From UBA1231 sp045652765 (GTDB taxonomy: Bacteria > Bacillota_I > Bacilli_A > ML615J-28 > CAG-313), in assembly GCA_045652765.1 (NCBI GenBank), contig JAZOLG010000047.1, positions 1 to 18,041 on the forward strand: a stretch of 18,041 nt of DNA. The letters run 5' to 3'. Each line of letters begins with the position of its first letter. The stretch's first letter is position 1. Both the position numbers and the translations under genes were made by a program. Positions 6,735-14,307 of the stretch are shown piece after piece. The notes under the pieces are model-generated. The model made no database searches and had not been told where the DNA came from. It worked only from the letters and a program-made list of their open reading frames with translations.

Positions 6735-8165
6735 TTATGCTCCTATATATTTATCAAGTGCACTCATTACTACTTCATATATGGCATTCATACCATTTTT
6801 ATTTGGGTGTAACATATTAGCCATATATTGTTCTTTGTTTTCTTCAGTAATCATTTTATCAACCTCAGCTAACCCAAAATTTAACTCTTCGCTAAGTTCT
6901 CTAAGTGCATTGTTATATTCTATTCTCAAATCATAACATTGAACATATGAGAATGTTGATGCACCAAGTGTACATACTATAATATCAACATCGCCTAAAG
7001 TATCATACATCATATTAATCATTTGTTTATAATTTCTTTTAAAAGTATTAACATCTGTTCCCACTTTACAATCATTGATTCCTAAATATATTATTACAAC
7101 ATTTACAGGTACATTTTCAGAAATTAATAAATCAACTCTTTTTTGGCTTAATCCGGCGTATCCTGACATTCCACCTGCATTTAACACTCCTGTACCACTA
7201 ATGGAATTATTTATAACAATATTTAAATTATTATTTTGATATAGTTTATACCACCAAGTGTCACCTACTGTTGTTACATCTAAAGTAGCTTGAGGATAGT
7301 AGTAGGCAAAATTATCTGGAATATATCCAGCAAAAGTTGAAATACTATCACCATAAATACCTACTGTAGCATTTTCTAATGTTCTTTCAACCCATTTTGC
7401 ATAAAGTAAAATATCACTATTAAATGATTCATCAAGTATAGCTACAGGCGATCCTTCAAAATTTTCGTTTAAATACCAACCTTTAAAATAAAATCCTTCT
7501 TTTTTAGGAAATGGAAGTCTTGTTACTTCACTCGCAATATATTGATCTAAAATGTTATCTAATGTTCCACCATTCAATTCATATGAAATATTTTTATATG
7601 GTGCTTTATCTAAATATTTTGCATAGTATAGTTTATTTCCATATTCATCAGCTGGAATTGTTGTATAAGGTCCGTCAGTAAATTCTTCATCTAAATACCA
7701 ACCTAAAAATTCATTATATTTTTTGACAGGTGTTGGAAGTATTGCTTCTGTTCCATAATAATAAAATCTTGTCCAACCATCAGGCATCTCACCGCCATCA
7801 GTATCATAGTACACATTAAATTTTGTACCAAATTCTACCCACTTAGCTGTTAAAACAAGATCATTTACAACATAGTTTGATTCGAATAATTGATTTCCAT
7901 TATACCAACCAAGAAAAACATTATTTTCTTTTTCTGGTGTCGGTAAAAGTATTTCACCAGTTGTTTCAACAATTTCAATATTATCTTTATCGTATATCAA
8001 TGTAACCTTAAATAATGTATTTGGTTCAACGTATTCAGGATCTACATCACCACATGAACATTTACCTTCAACGTACTCATGTGTATGTGTAGTGTTAGAA
8101 TTCATATCACATCCTGTAATAAATAAAGCTAAACATATTAATAATATTCTTACAATTTTTTTCAT
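6735..8165 (-). CDS. Surface lipoprotein: InlB-type repeats plus SGNH hydrolase domain
   Basis: A 476-residue lipoprotein. The lipobox ITGC places the lipidated residue at Cys19. Then comes a short His/Cys segment (HTHEYVEGKCSCG, 27-39), followed by three InlB B-type (Listeria-Bacteroides) repeats at about 52-110, 115-186 and 190-260, each with LPTP/LPFP, a GWY motif and a closing AKW or AKY. Residues about 265-476 form an SGNH/GDSL hydrolase: GDSIS with Ser274, a Gly-containing block near 320-326, GIND with Asn364, and LHPN with His453. Such enzymes deacylate lipids, glycans or other esters at the cell surface. The Asp usually three residues before the His is Asn450 here, so the triad is incomplete or supported otherwise. 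A GAGGA site precedes the ATG. The repeats probably act as a stalk or wall-binding spacer. Confidence 0.9.
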   Translation of the reverse strand: MKKIVRILLICLALFITGCDMNSNTTHTHEYVEGKCSCGDVDPEYVEPNTLFKVTLIYDKDNIEIVETTGEILLPTPEKENNVFLGWYNGNQLFESNYVVNDLVLTAKWVEFGTKFNVYYDTDGGEMPDGWTRFYYYGTEAILPTPVKKYNEFLGWYLDEEFTDGPYTTIPADEYGNKLYYAKYLDKAPYKNISYELNGGTLDNILDQYIASEVTRLPFPKKEGFYFKGWYLNENFEGSPVAILDESFNSDILLYAKWVERTLENATVGIYGDSISTFAGYIPDNFAYYYPQATLDVTTVGDTWWYKLYQNNNLNIVINNSISGTGVLNAGGMSGYAGLSQKRVDLLISENVPVNVVIIYLGINDCKVGTDVNTFKRNYKQMINMMYDTLGDVDIIVCTLGASTFSYVQCYDLRIEYNNALRELSEELNFGLAEVDKMITEENKEQYMANMLHPNKNGMNAIYEVVMSALDKYIGA

Positions 8166-8197
8166 ATAATCCTCTTCATTTTTTTATTTTTTATGAA

Positions 8198-8908
8198 TTA
8201 TTCAAAATGTCTTTGAATAACACTAATTACATCTGACATCTTAATATACTCAAACTGATGATTTGATTTTGGATGATTAATAATATAGTCTCCAACCATA
8301 TAACATTTTATACCACATGCATTAGCACAATCACCATCTTCATAAGTATTATTACCGAAAACAATTACTTCGTCACTTTTCAAATTAAACTTATCTAGTA
8401 ATACTTTGAAATATAATGGATTAGGTTTACAATAATTAGAGTTTTCATATGTTGTTACATAATCAAAATCATTTTCTTTTAAACCTATAAAACTCATTCT
8501 AGTAAGTGTTCCTTCTTTTGGAAAAATGGGATTTGTTGAAAGAACCGTGATTAACTTTAAATCATGACATTTTTTTATTATATCTAAAACATACGGATTT
8601 TCATCACAACTATTTTTTGTTGCCCTAAATTCATTGGTATAAAACTCATCTATAAAATTTTTATCATTGAGTTTATCTTTACCATAGAAATTTTCGAATG
8701 CCTCCCAAAACACTTCTTCATTAGTTTTTGTGCCGTCATTCATGTACATCTTTTTAGTTCCAGTCCAAATAACATCAACAAGTTCATCTGGCTTATATCC
8801 CAATGGTGCCATTTTTTGACAAAGCATCCCAAAATACAATTTTGTAAATTTTTCTTCATTAAGTGGTAATAATGTACCATCTAAATCAAAAAAAACTGCT
8901 TTTAACAT
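8198..8908 (-). CDS. HAD-superfamily phosphatase
   Basis: A 236-residue cytoplasmic hydrolase of the haloacid dehalogenase superfamily, likely acting on a small phosphorylated metabolite; the substrate is not predictable. Motif I FDLDGTL holds nucleophile Asp8 and acid/base Asp10. Motif II is Ser124/Thr125 in LSTNP, motif III is Lys161 in CKPNP, and motif IV is FGNNTYEDGD at 184-193, where the usual first Asp is Asn, as in some family members. A helical cap lies at about 15-110. AGGAGGAC lies just before the ATG, 8 bases after the histidine kinase stop, so it is co-transcribed with the two-component genes. Confidence 0.87.
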   Translation of the reverse strand: MLKAVFFDLDGTLLPLNEEKFTKLYFGMLCQKMAPLGYKPDELVDVIWTGTKKMYMNDGTKTNEEVFWEAFENFYGKDKLNDKNFIDEFYTNEFRATKNSCDENPYVLDIIKKCHDLKLITVLSTNPIFPKEGTLTRMSFIGLKENDFDYVTTYENSNYCKPNPLYFKVLLDKFNLKSDEVIVFGNNTYEDGDCANACGIKCYMVGDYIINHPKSNHQFEYIKMSDVISVIQRHFE

Positions 8909-8916
8909 ATGTCCTC

Positions 8917-9954
8917 CTATAGTTTAAAATTAATTGAAAATATAGTCTTATTATCACTGCTTTGAACTTTTACAAATCCCTTATGTAGTTCAACAATTTT
9001 GGATACAATACTTAAACCAATACCATTACCATCATAAGTTTTATTATTTTGACCACGATAAAACTTTTTAAAAATATTTTCTAAATCAGTACTTTTTATT
9101 GTATCACCCATATTAATAATATCAACTACTACATAATTCTGCATTTGAATAATATTAATTTCAATGGTTGTATTAGGATATGAATATTTAATTGCATTAT
9201 CTATTAGATTTAACCATACTTCTTTTAATAAGTCACTATTCCCATATAAATAATATTCATCAAAGTCAATTGATAAATCTAAATTTTTATTTGTTAGTTT
9301 CTTTTCTAATAATAAAATAACTGTTCTGATTTGTTCAGAAATATTTATCTTTTCTTTGTTAGTTAATATTTCTTGATTTTCAAGTTTAGATAAACTTAAA
9401 ATATTTGTTGTCATAGCCGCAAGTCTACTTGCTTCTTCATCAATTATTTGTAAATACTCTTGTTTTTTCTCTTCACTTACTTTTTCATCTTTCAAAAGTT
9501 TTATTAGTCCACTTATTGAAACAAGTGGAGTTTTTAATTCATGCGATAAATTGTTAATAAAATCATTAGCCATCGTATCATGCTTTTTGAGTTCTAATGA
9601 TAATTTATTAAAAGTGTCCGATAAATCTTTTAAAGCATTTCTATTGCCAATATATATTTTAGTATCAAATATCCCGTCAGCTAGTTGATTCATTCCTTTA
9701 ATTAATCGATTAACCGGTTTCATAATAATCTGACCAAACCACATTGATACACCAAGACCAACGGTAATACTTGATACAATCCAAATTAATATTACAAACC
9801 AACGCAAATCTTTATCTATATATATTTGTAATAATTCTCGTAAATTAAAAAGATAGATTAATAGTACTATTATTCCAAGCACAGCAATAAGCGCAACAGC
9901 TACTACCACAATAAACAAAATACTAAAACTTTTTTCATTATTTCTTTTATTCAT
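8917..9954 (-). CDS. Sensor histidine kinase, short-loop membrane type
   Basis: A 345-residue membrane kinase that phosphorylates the response regulator encoded directly upstream. Two TM helices (about 11-37 and 52-75) are joined by only about 14 residues, so there is no extracytoplasmic sensor domain. A HAMP linker follows at about 72-125, then the HisKA dimerisation domain with phospho-acceptor His138 in NLSHELKTPL, and the ATP-binding domain with the N box LWLNLIDNAIKYS at about 246-258 and the G box GNGIGLSIV near 310. Such short-loop kinases often sense signals within the membrane, for example envelope stress. The start abuts the regulator's stop (TAAATG), with AAAGGAG encoded in the regulator's last codons, so translation is coupled. 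Confidence 0.93.
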   Translation of the reverse strand: MNKRNNEKSFSILFIVVVAVALIAVLGIIVLLIYLFNLRELLQIYIDKDLRWFVILIWIVSSITVGLGVSMWFGQIIMKPVNRLIKGMNQLADGIFDTKIYIGNRNALKDLSDTFNKLSLELKKHDTMANDFINNLSHELKTPLVSISGLIKLLKDEKVSEEKKQEYLQIIDEEASRLAAMTTNILSLSKLENQEILTNKEKINISEQIRTVILLLEKKLTNKNLDLSIDFDEYYLYGNSDLLKEVWLNLIDNAIKYSYPNTTIEINIIQMQNYVVVDIINMGDTIKSTDLENIFKKFYRGQNNKTYDGNGIGLSIVSKIVELHKGFVKVQSSDNKTIFSINFKL

Positions 9955-10626
9955 TTACTTAATTACTCCTTTATAACCAAGTCCACGTACAGAAACAATT
10001 TCAAAACATTGCCAATCATCAAACTTTTTACGTAAACGATTTATATGAACAGTAAGTGTTTCCCATCCTGTTTCACATTCATATCCCCATATTTCATCCA
10101 TGAGTTGAATTCTTGTAAATATTTTATCTGGTGTTGCGAGAAGTTTATATAATAACAAAAATTCTTTTTGGGGTAGTTCTATAACTTCATTAAATCTTTT
10201 AACAGTATATGAATCATAATCTAATACTACATCACCAATTATAATCTTTCTTTCGCTTTCAATTTTATATCTTTTAAGTAGTGCTTTAATATGTAACAAC
10301 AATTCTTCTAAATCAATAGGTTTTGTCATATAATCATCAATTCCTACTAAAAAACCTTTTTTACGATCAATTGATAATTGTTTAGCAGACATCATTAAGA
10401 TAGGTAATGAATCATTAGTAGTTCTAATTTCTTTTGTAAATTCATAACCATCCATACCAGGCATCATTATATCAACAATTACTAAATCAATATGTTGAAC
10501 ATCTAATATTTTTAATGCTTCTTGACCATTCTTGGCTGTAAAGACTTGATATTTATGTAGTTCCAATGCTTCTTTTATAAAATAACGAATATTTTTATCA
10601 TCATCAATTACTAATATTTGAAACAT
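9955..10626 (-). CDS. OmpR/PhoB-type response regulator
   Basis: A 223-residue DNA-binding regulator and first gene of the six-gene operon. The receiver domain (about 1-115) has the acidic pocket Asp8-Asp9, phospho-acceptor Asp52 in VDIMMPGMDG, Ser80, and Lys102 in MTKPID. The winged-helix DNA-binding domain (about 125-223) has the recognition segment with TVHINRLRKKF and the terminal wing VSVRGLGYK. AGGAG lies 8 bases before the ATG. A well-formed promoter is upstream and the operon includes its kinase, so autoregulation is likely. Likely targets are its own operon and the divergent gene, through the palindrome between their promoters; this last point is inference. Confidence 0.94.
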   Translation of the reverse strand: MFQILVIDDDKNIRYFIKEALELHKYQVFTAKNGQEALKILDVQHIDLVIVDIMMPGMDGYEFTKEIRTTNDSLPILMMSAKQLSIDRKKGFLVGIDDYMTKPIDLEELLLHIKALLKRYKIESERKIIIGDVVLDYDSYTVKRFNEVIELPQKEFLLLYKLLATPDKIFTRIQLMDEIWGYECETGWETLTVHINRLRKKFDDWQCFEIVSVRGLGYKGVIK

Positions 10627-10654
10627 ATTTTATCTCCTAATTATAACTAATTAT

Positions 10655-10683
10655 ATTTTACCATATTTTTACATTTATTTCAA
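10655..10683 (-). promoter_or_regulatory. Promoter of the two-component operon
   Basis: On the minus strand TTGAAA (10683-10678) and TAAAAT (10660-10655) are exactly 17 bases apart, and the -10 carries the extended TGG prefix. The regulator's ATG follows about 28 bases after the -10. Confidence 0.78.
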
Positions 10684-10692
10684 GTAGTACTT
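10682..10692. promoter_or_regulatory. Candidate operator palindrome between divergent promoters
   Basis: AAGTA-G-TACTT is a perfect 11-bp palindrome around a central base. It overlaps the -35 end of the leftward promoter and lies 3 bases before the -35 of the rightward one, so a bound protein could affect both. Which regulator binds is unknown. OmpR-type regulators usually prefer direct repeats, so another factor is possible, and an 11-bp palindrome in AT-rich DNA could be chance. Confidence 0.35.
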
Positions 10693-10695
10693 CTT

Positions 10696-10724
10696 TTGAC
10701 ATTTTATTTTATTAATACTATAAT
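10696..10724 (+). promoter_or_regulatory. Consensus promoter of the dehydrogenase-like gene
   Basis: TTGACA (10696-10701) and TATAAT (10719-10724) are both exact consensus and 17 bases apart, the only fully consensus promoter in the window. Transcription should start near 10731, which lies beyond the ATG at 10728. This decides the start of the gene at 10743 and gives a leader of about 12 bases. Confidence 0.88.
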
Positions 10725-10742
10725 TACATGAGGTATATATTT

Positions 10743-11645
10743 ATGTTTAATAAAATTGTTGTAATTGAACCAATTAATATTTTAGAACATCAAAAAAAAC
10801 AATTGTTTGAATATGGCAAAGAAGTAATATTCTATCACACACTACCAAAAACCGATTTAGAAATCATTAACCGAATTAATGATGCTGATTGTGTTCTTTT
10901 AAGTTATACTACCATTCTTAATGCTAATGTTATTAAAAATTGTCCAAATATCAAATACATTGGTATGTGTTGTTCCCTTTATTCGAAAGAATCAGCTAAT
11001 GTAGATATTAGTTATTGTGAAGAACATAATATTCAAGTGACTGGAGTTCGTGATTATGGTGACCATGGAGTAATAGAATATGTCATTCATGAACTAGTTG
11101 AATTTTTACAAGGATATAAAACATTAAAATGGGATATATTTCCAAGGGAAATTACTAATCTAAAATGTAGTGTAATTGGTCTTGGAACAAGTGGAACATT
11201 AATTGCTAAAGCATTAAAGTTTTTTGGTGCTGATGTAAGTTATTACAGTAGAACTAGAAAAGAATATTTAGAACAAGAATTAGAAATTACCTATAAGTCT
11301 CTTGATGATGTTTGTAAAACATCAGAAGCTATATTTTTAGCTCTTAATAAAAATGTCTTACTACTACAAAAAGAACACTTTTACTTAATGACAGGAAAAA
11401 GAATTCTATTTAATACATCAATTGGACCTGGATTTGACCCAGATGCATTAAAAATTTGGCTCCAAGATAAAAACCATTTTTTCTTTGGTGATACACCAAA
11501 TACCGCTGGAGATCTATCTATTTGGGATTTAGAAAATACCTTTACTATTAATCGTTCATCTGGTGGATATACATATCAAGCATTTGAAAGATTAGGTAAT
11601 AAAGTAATTAATAATATTATTAATTTTCAAAATAAAAATGAGTAA
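10743..11645 (+). CDS. D-2-hydroxyacid dehydrogenase-fold protein lacking catalytic residues
   Basis: The only plus-strand gene, 300 residues. I start it at 10743, where GAGGT lies 8 bases upstream; the in-frame ATG at 10728 precedes the expected transcription start. The fold is that of the D-isomer-specific 2-hydroxyacid dehydrogenases: an N-terminal substrate domain (about 1-100 plus the C-terminal helix) and a NAD-binding domain (about 110-265) with the dinucleotide motif GLGTSG at 146-151. Active members use an Arg in an N-x-S/A-R-G segment, a Glu, and a His in a PH motif. Here the first segment reads NTSIG (Ile for Arg), the second reads GDTPN, and the third reads INRSSGG (Arg for His). 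It may bind a nucleotide without this chemistry, or act on another substrate. It shares its regulatory region with the two-component operon and ends in a bidirectional terminator. Confidence 0.85.
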   Translation: MFNKIVVIEPINILEHQKKQLFEYGKEVIFYHTLPKTDLEIINRINDADCVLLSYTTILNANVIKNCPNIKYIGMCCSLYSKESANVDISYCEEHNIQVTGVRDYGDHGVIEYVIHELVEFLQGYKTLKWDIFPREITNLKCSVIGLGTSGTLIAKALKFFGADVSYYSRTRKEYLEQELEITYKSLDDVCKTSEAIFLALNKNVLLLQKEHFYLMTGKRILFNTSIGPGFDPDALKIWLQDKNHFFFGDTPNTAGDLSIWDLENTFTINRSSGGYTYQAFERLGNKVINNIINFQNKNE

Positions 11646-11660
11646 TAAATTTATTACTCA
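11639..11660. terminator. Bidirectional terminator between convergent genes
   Basis: A perfect 22-bp palindrome (arms TGAGTAATAAA and TTTATTACTCA) has seven T after it on the plus strand and TTTTTATT after it on the minus strand. It holds the stop codon of the plus-strand gene and lies 5 bases past the stop of the convergent methyltransferase gene, so it serves both. Confidence 0.85.
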
Positions 11661-11665
11661 TTTTT

Positions 11666-12985
11666 TTACTTTCTTTCAAGTGTTACGATATTTTCAATAT
11701 GTTCTGTTTGAGGGAACATATCAACTGGTTGGATATATACTATTTTATAATCATTAACTAAGTATTTTAAATCATTTATTTGAGTATGTGGATCACATGA
11801 TATATATATAACTTTTCTAGGTTTGAGTTTTAAAACCGCTTTTAAGAAACTTGCGTCACTACCTTTTCTAGGGGGATCCATAATAACAACATCGATGTGT
11901 TCTTTTTTAATTGCAAGATTATTAATAAAACGTGTTGCGTCATCACAATAAAAATGAACATTTTTAATATTATTTAATTTTGCATTAATAATTGCATCCA
12001 TATGAGCACTTTTTTCAAGTTCAACACTTATGACTTTTTGAACATTTGGACTTGCACAAATGCCAATTGTGCCAACACCTGAATATGCATCAAGTATAAT
12101 ATCTTGTTTTGAAAGCTTAGCCGAAGCAATTGCTGCTTCATATAATTTCTTGGTTTGAAGAGGGTTTATTTGATAAAATGATTTTGATGATATTTTAAAT
12201 TTCATTCCCATCAAAATATCATGAATATATCCCTTACCATAAAGTACAATCTCAACATCACCTAGTACGTGTGTTGTTTGTTTTGGATTTATGTTTTGAA
12301 TAATTGTTGTAATTTCTTTGCATCTAGCTAGAAGTGCTTTTATGAAATTATTTGATCCCGGAAAGACTTTTTCAGTTGTAACAATTATTACCATTGTTTC
12401 ATTTAAAACACGACTTCTTTTAACCATAACGTGTTTGATTAATCCACGTTTCTTTTGTTCATTATAAGCAGATATTCTAAACTTTTCCATTAGTTCTTTA
12501 ATTACTTGAACAATTTTATCACTTACTTCATCTTGAACTAAACATGTTGTAAAATTAACAATTTTATGAGAATTTTCTTCATAAAAACCACTAACTATTT
12601 TATTCTTTTCATCTACACCAAAAACAACTTGATTTTTATTACGATAATTAAATGGATTTTCCATCCCGATAATATCATTAACTTTTTCTTTAAAACCAGC
12701 GTTTTTAAATATCGCTTTAACTTCATTAGTTTTAATCACATTTTGTTCTTTATAATCAATATGAAGAAGTTTACATCCACCACATCTTTCATATATTGGA
12801 CATTTTACTTTAATTCTTTTAGGACTTGATTCAATCACTTTTAGTAAACGACATTTGTTAGTTGTTTTGTTAATATCAACTTCTACTGTTTCGTCACTAA
12901 TTGTATTTGGAACCTTATAAGTTTTATTATTAATAACACATTTACCAACGAGGTCAGGGGTATAACCGATAATTTTAACTTTCAT
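11666..12985 (-). CDS. rlmCD: 23S rRNA (uracil-5-)-methyltransferase, RlmCD/RumA type
   Basis: A 439-residue SAM-dependent enzyme that makes 5-methyluridine in 23S rRNA; in Gram-positives the single enzyme RlmCD usually modifies two sites. A TRAM RNA-binding domain (about 1-52) is followed by the 4Fe-4S ligands Cys62, Cys68, Cys71 and Cys148. The methyltransferase domain has QINPLQ (272-277), the SAM-binding DAYSGVGTIG (299-308), MDPPRKG (369-375), catalytic nucleophile Cys397 in SCDP, and the base Glu431 region in TEHIENI. The binding site AAGGTGG precedes the ATG. It lies downstream of the acyltransferase gene, separated by a terminator hairpin, and shows no strong promoter of its own, so it may depend on read-through. 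A TrmA-type tRNA role is less likely because of the TRAM domain and cluster. Confidence 0.93.
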   Translation of the reverse strand: MKVKIIGYTPDLVGKCVINNKTYKVPNTISDETVEVDINKTTNKCRLLKVIESSPKRIKVKCPIYERCGGCKLLHIDYKEQNVIKTNEVKAIFKNAGFKEKVNDIIGMENPFNYRNKNQVVFGVDEKNKIVSGFYEENSHKIVNFTTCLVQDEVSDKIVQVIKELMEKFRISAYNEQKKRGLIKHVMVKRSRVLNETMVIIVTTEKVFPGSNNFIKALLARCKEITTIIQNINPKQTTHVLGDVEIVLYGKGYIHDILMGMKFKISSKSFYQINPLQTKKLYEAAIASAKLSKQDIILDAYSGVGTIGICASPNVQKVISVELEKSAHMDAIINAKLNNIKNVHFYCDDATRFINNLAIKKEHIDVVIMDPPRKGSDASFLKAVLKLKPRKVIYISCDPHTQINDLKYLVNDYKIVYIQPVDMFPQTEHIENIVTLERK

Positions 12986-13012
12986 ATTTTATCCACCTTG
13001 TGATGAAATTTT

Positions 13013-13038
13013 TTAAAAAAGGCATTTAAAATGCCTTT
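13013..13038 (-). terminator. Intrinsic terminator after the acyltransferase gene
   Basis: On the minus strand AAAAGGCATT pairs with AATGCCTTTT around a short loop and runs into a T-tract that forms part of the falling arm. It begins at the acyltransferase stop codon. The A-tract before the stem would also allow it to work in reverse, but no plus-strand gene ends there. Possibly leaky, since rlmCD follows without a clear promoter. Confidence 0.7.
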
Positions 13039-14258
13039 TAATTTTTATTAGTATTTAAATAATCAATAAGTTGTACATAATCAACTAAATAGCTTGATTT
13101 TTCGATCGGTTTAAATCGATATAAACATTCTTCGTTAGGAACCTCAAAATGACTATTTGGATCAAATGGTAATTGTGTTAAATGTTCCATTTTGAAATCC
13201 TTTCTAAATGGTTCATTATTACATGTTCCTTCATAATAACATTCGTTTTTAGTCATCACAATAATTCCCTCACCTAATAATTCAAATTGATTTGGTATAA
13301 ATTTATTGGATAACAATTCGACTTTTGTAGAAAGAATAAAGTTTTCACTTTCTGCTTCTTTTCCAATCTCATTTTTTTGCCATGCATAATGTTCTGATAC
13401 TGTTTCAAAAGTAACAGTATCATCACTAGTTTTTTCAAGTAAGCCATAATTATTAACAAGTATTTGATTGTTGCAATTTTGACATATTACTAAATTATTT
13501 TTCGTTATATTTGAATGTTTAGCACCACATTTAGGGCATCTTACCATTAAGTTTTCTAGTCCTTCCGCCTGATTTTTGCCTTTGATTTTATGTGGTAATC
13601 TTTGTTGATTTAAATATTCATCAACATTTATAGATTTAACGATCTTGTCGTATATTTCTTGATCTGTTAAAACATCTAATTCTTCTTTTTTGACAACAGG
13701 TACAAATTCCAAATTAATTTTTGTTTTTCTAGGATATTTACGCCACTTTGGCAGTGATAAATAAATACCATTCATTCGAAGTCCCATTACATCTGCTTTT
13801 GTCATACGAATAAGCTTTACAATAGATGGAGATATAAAAGGCAAAGTTCCATCCATTGTTGTTTGACCGGTTGGAGCAATCGCCACTATTCCATTTTTTT
13901 CTAAAACTTTTTTCATTTTTCTGATTGCTGCTATATCTGGTTTAAATTGATCTTTCGAAATACATTTAGCCCATGTTAATATTTTACACAAAGTTTTGTT
14001 AAAGAAAAAATAACTAGCAAGAACGAAATTGACCGGACGATAATTACAAGCAGACATTACAAAATAATGGTCTTTATTAGAAGAGTGATTATATACTAAT
14101 ATACAACCTCTTTTTTGTTGTTTTAATGCTTTTCGATTTATTTTTGGACGATATTTTAGTAATAAATAGATTTTAGAATATGTAGAAAAAATTAAATTAA
14201 TCCACCAAGGCATTAATATTTTTTCTTTTTTAATTTTCTTTTTCTTTTCGTTTTTCAT
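13038..14258 (-). CDS. PlsC-like acyltransferase with C-terminal zinc ribbon
   Basis: A 406-residue protein in two parts. Residues about 15-195 match the 1-acylglycerol-3-phosphate acyltransferase (PlsC) family: the catalytic HX4D motif is NHSSNKD (His58, Asp63), and PTGQTTMDG at 129-137 stands where the PEGxRS substrate-binding motif normally lies. A hydrophobic N-terminal stretch (about 18-36) after a Lys-rich start suggests membrane attachment from the inside. Residues 241-262 form a zinc ribbon (Cys241, Cys244, Cys259, Cys262), followed by about 140 residues of unassigned beta-rich sequence. It may transfer acyl groups in phospholipid synthesis or to another lipid; the zinc-ribbon extension is unusual and its role unknown. 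A promoter lies directly upstream, and the binding site is TAGGTGAT. A terminator hairpin separates it from rlmCD. Confidence 0.82.
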   Translation of the reverse strand: MKNEKKKKIKKEKILMPWWINLIFSTYSKIYLLLKYRPKINRKALKQQKRGCILVYNHSSNKDHYFVMSACNYRPVNFVLASYFFFNKTLCKILTWAKCISKDQFKPDIAAIRKMKKVLEKNGIVAIAPTGQTTMDGTLPFISPSIVKLIRMTKADVMGLRMNGIYLSLPKWRKYPRKTKINLEFVPVVKKEELDVLTDQEIYDKIVKSINVDEYLNQQRLPHKIKGKNQAEGLENLMVRCPKCGAKHSNITKNNLVICQNCNNQILVNNYGLLEKTSDDTVTFETVSEHYAWQKNEIGKEAESENFILSTKVELLSNKFIPNQFELLGEGIIVMTKNECYYEGTCNNEPFRKDFKMEHLTQLPFDPNSHFEVPNEECLYRFKPIEKSSYLVDYVQLIDYLNTNKN

Positions 14259-14274
14259 AAAATCACCTATGATT

Positions 14275-14303
14275 ATTATACTAAACTTTTCTTAAATTGT
14301 AAA
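14275..14303 (-). promoter_or_regulatory. Promoter of the acyltransferase gene
   Basis: On the minus strand TTTACA (14303-14298) and TATAAT (14280-14275) are exactly 17 bases apart, and the ATG lies 16 bases past the -10. The promoter starts immediately after the yolD-like gene, where I see no terminator, so some read-through from that gene is also possible. Confidence 0.78.
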
Positions 14304-14307
14304 ATAG

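Noticed and set aside
6152..6740. yybP-ykoY manganese riboswitch before mntP
   Set aside because: Only 2 bases separate mntP from the upstream gene, and no leader exists to hold a riboswitch.
10728..10742. Longer N-terminus for the dehydrogenase-like protein from the ATG at 10728
   Set aside because: The consensus promoter places the transcription start near 10731, and the GAGGT site is correctly spaced only for the ATG at 10743.
12566..12829. Plus-strand open frame of 87 codons
   Set aside because: It lies opposite the rRNA methyltransferase gene, is rich in Phe, Ile and Lys as expected from reversed AT-rich coding sequence, and has no binding site.
13274..13459. Minus-strand open frame of 61 codons
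   Set aside because: It lies in another frame inside the acyltransferase gene, which has clear motifs, and shows no independent start signal.
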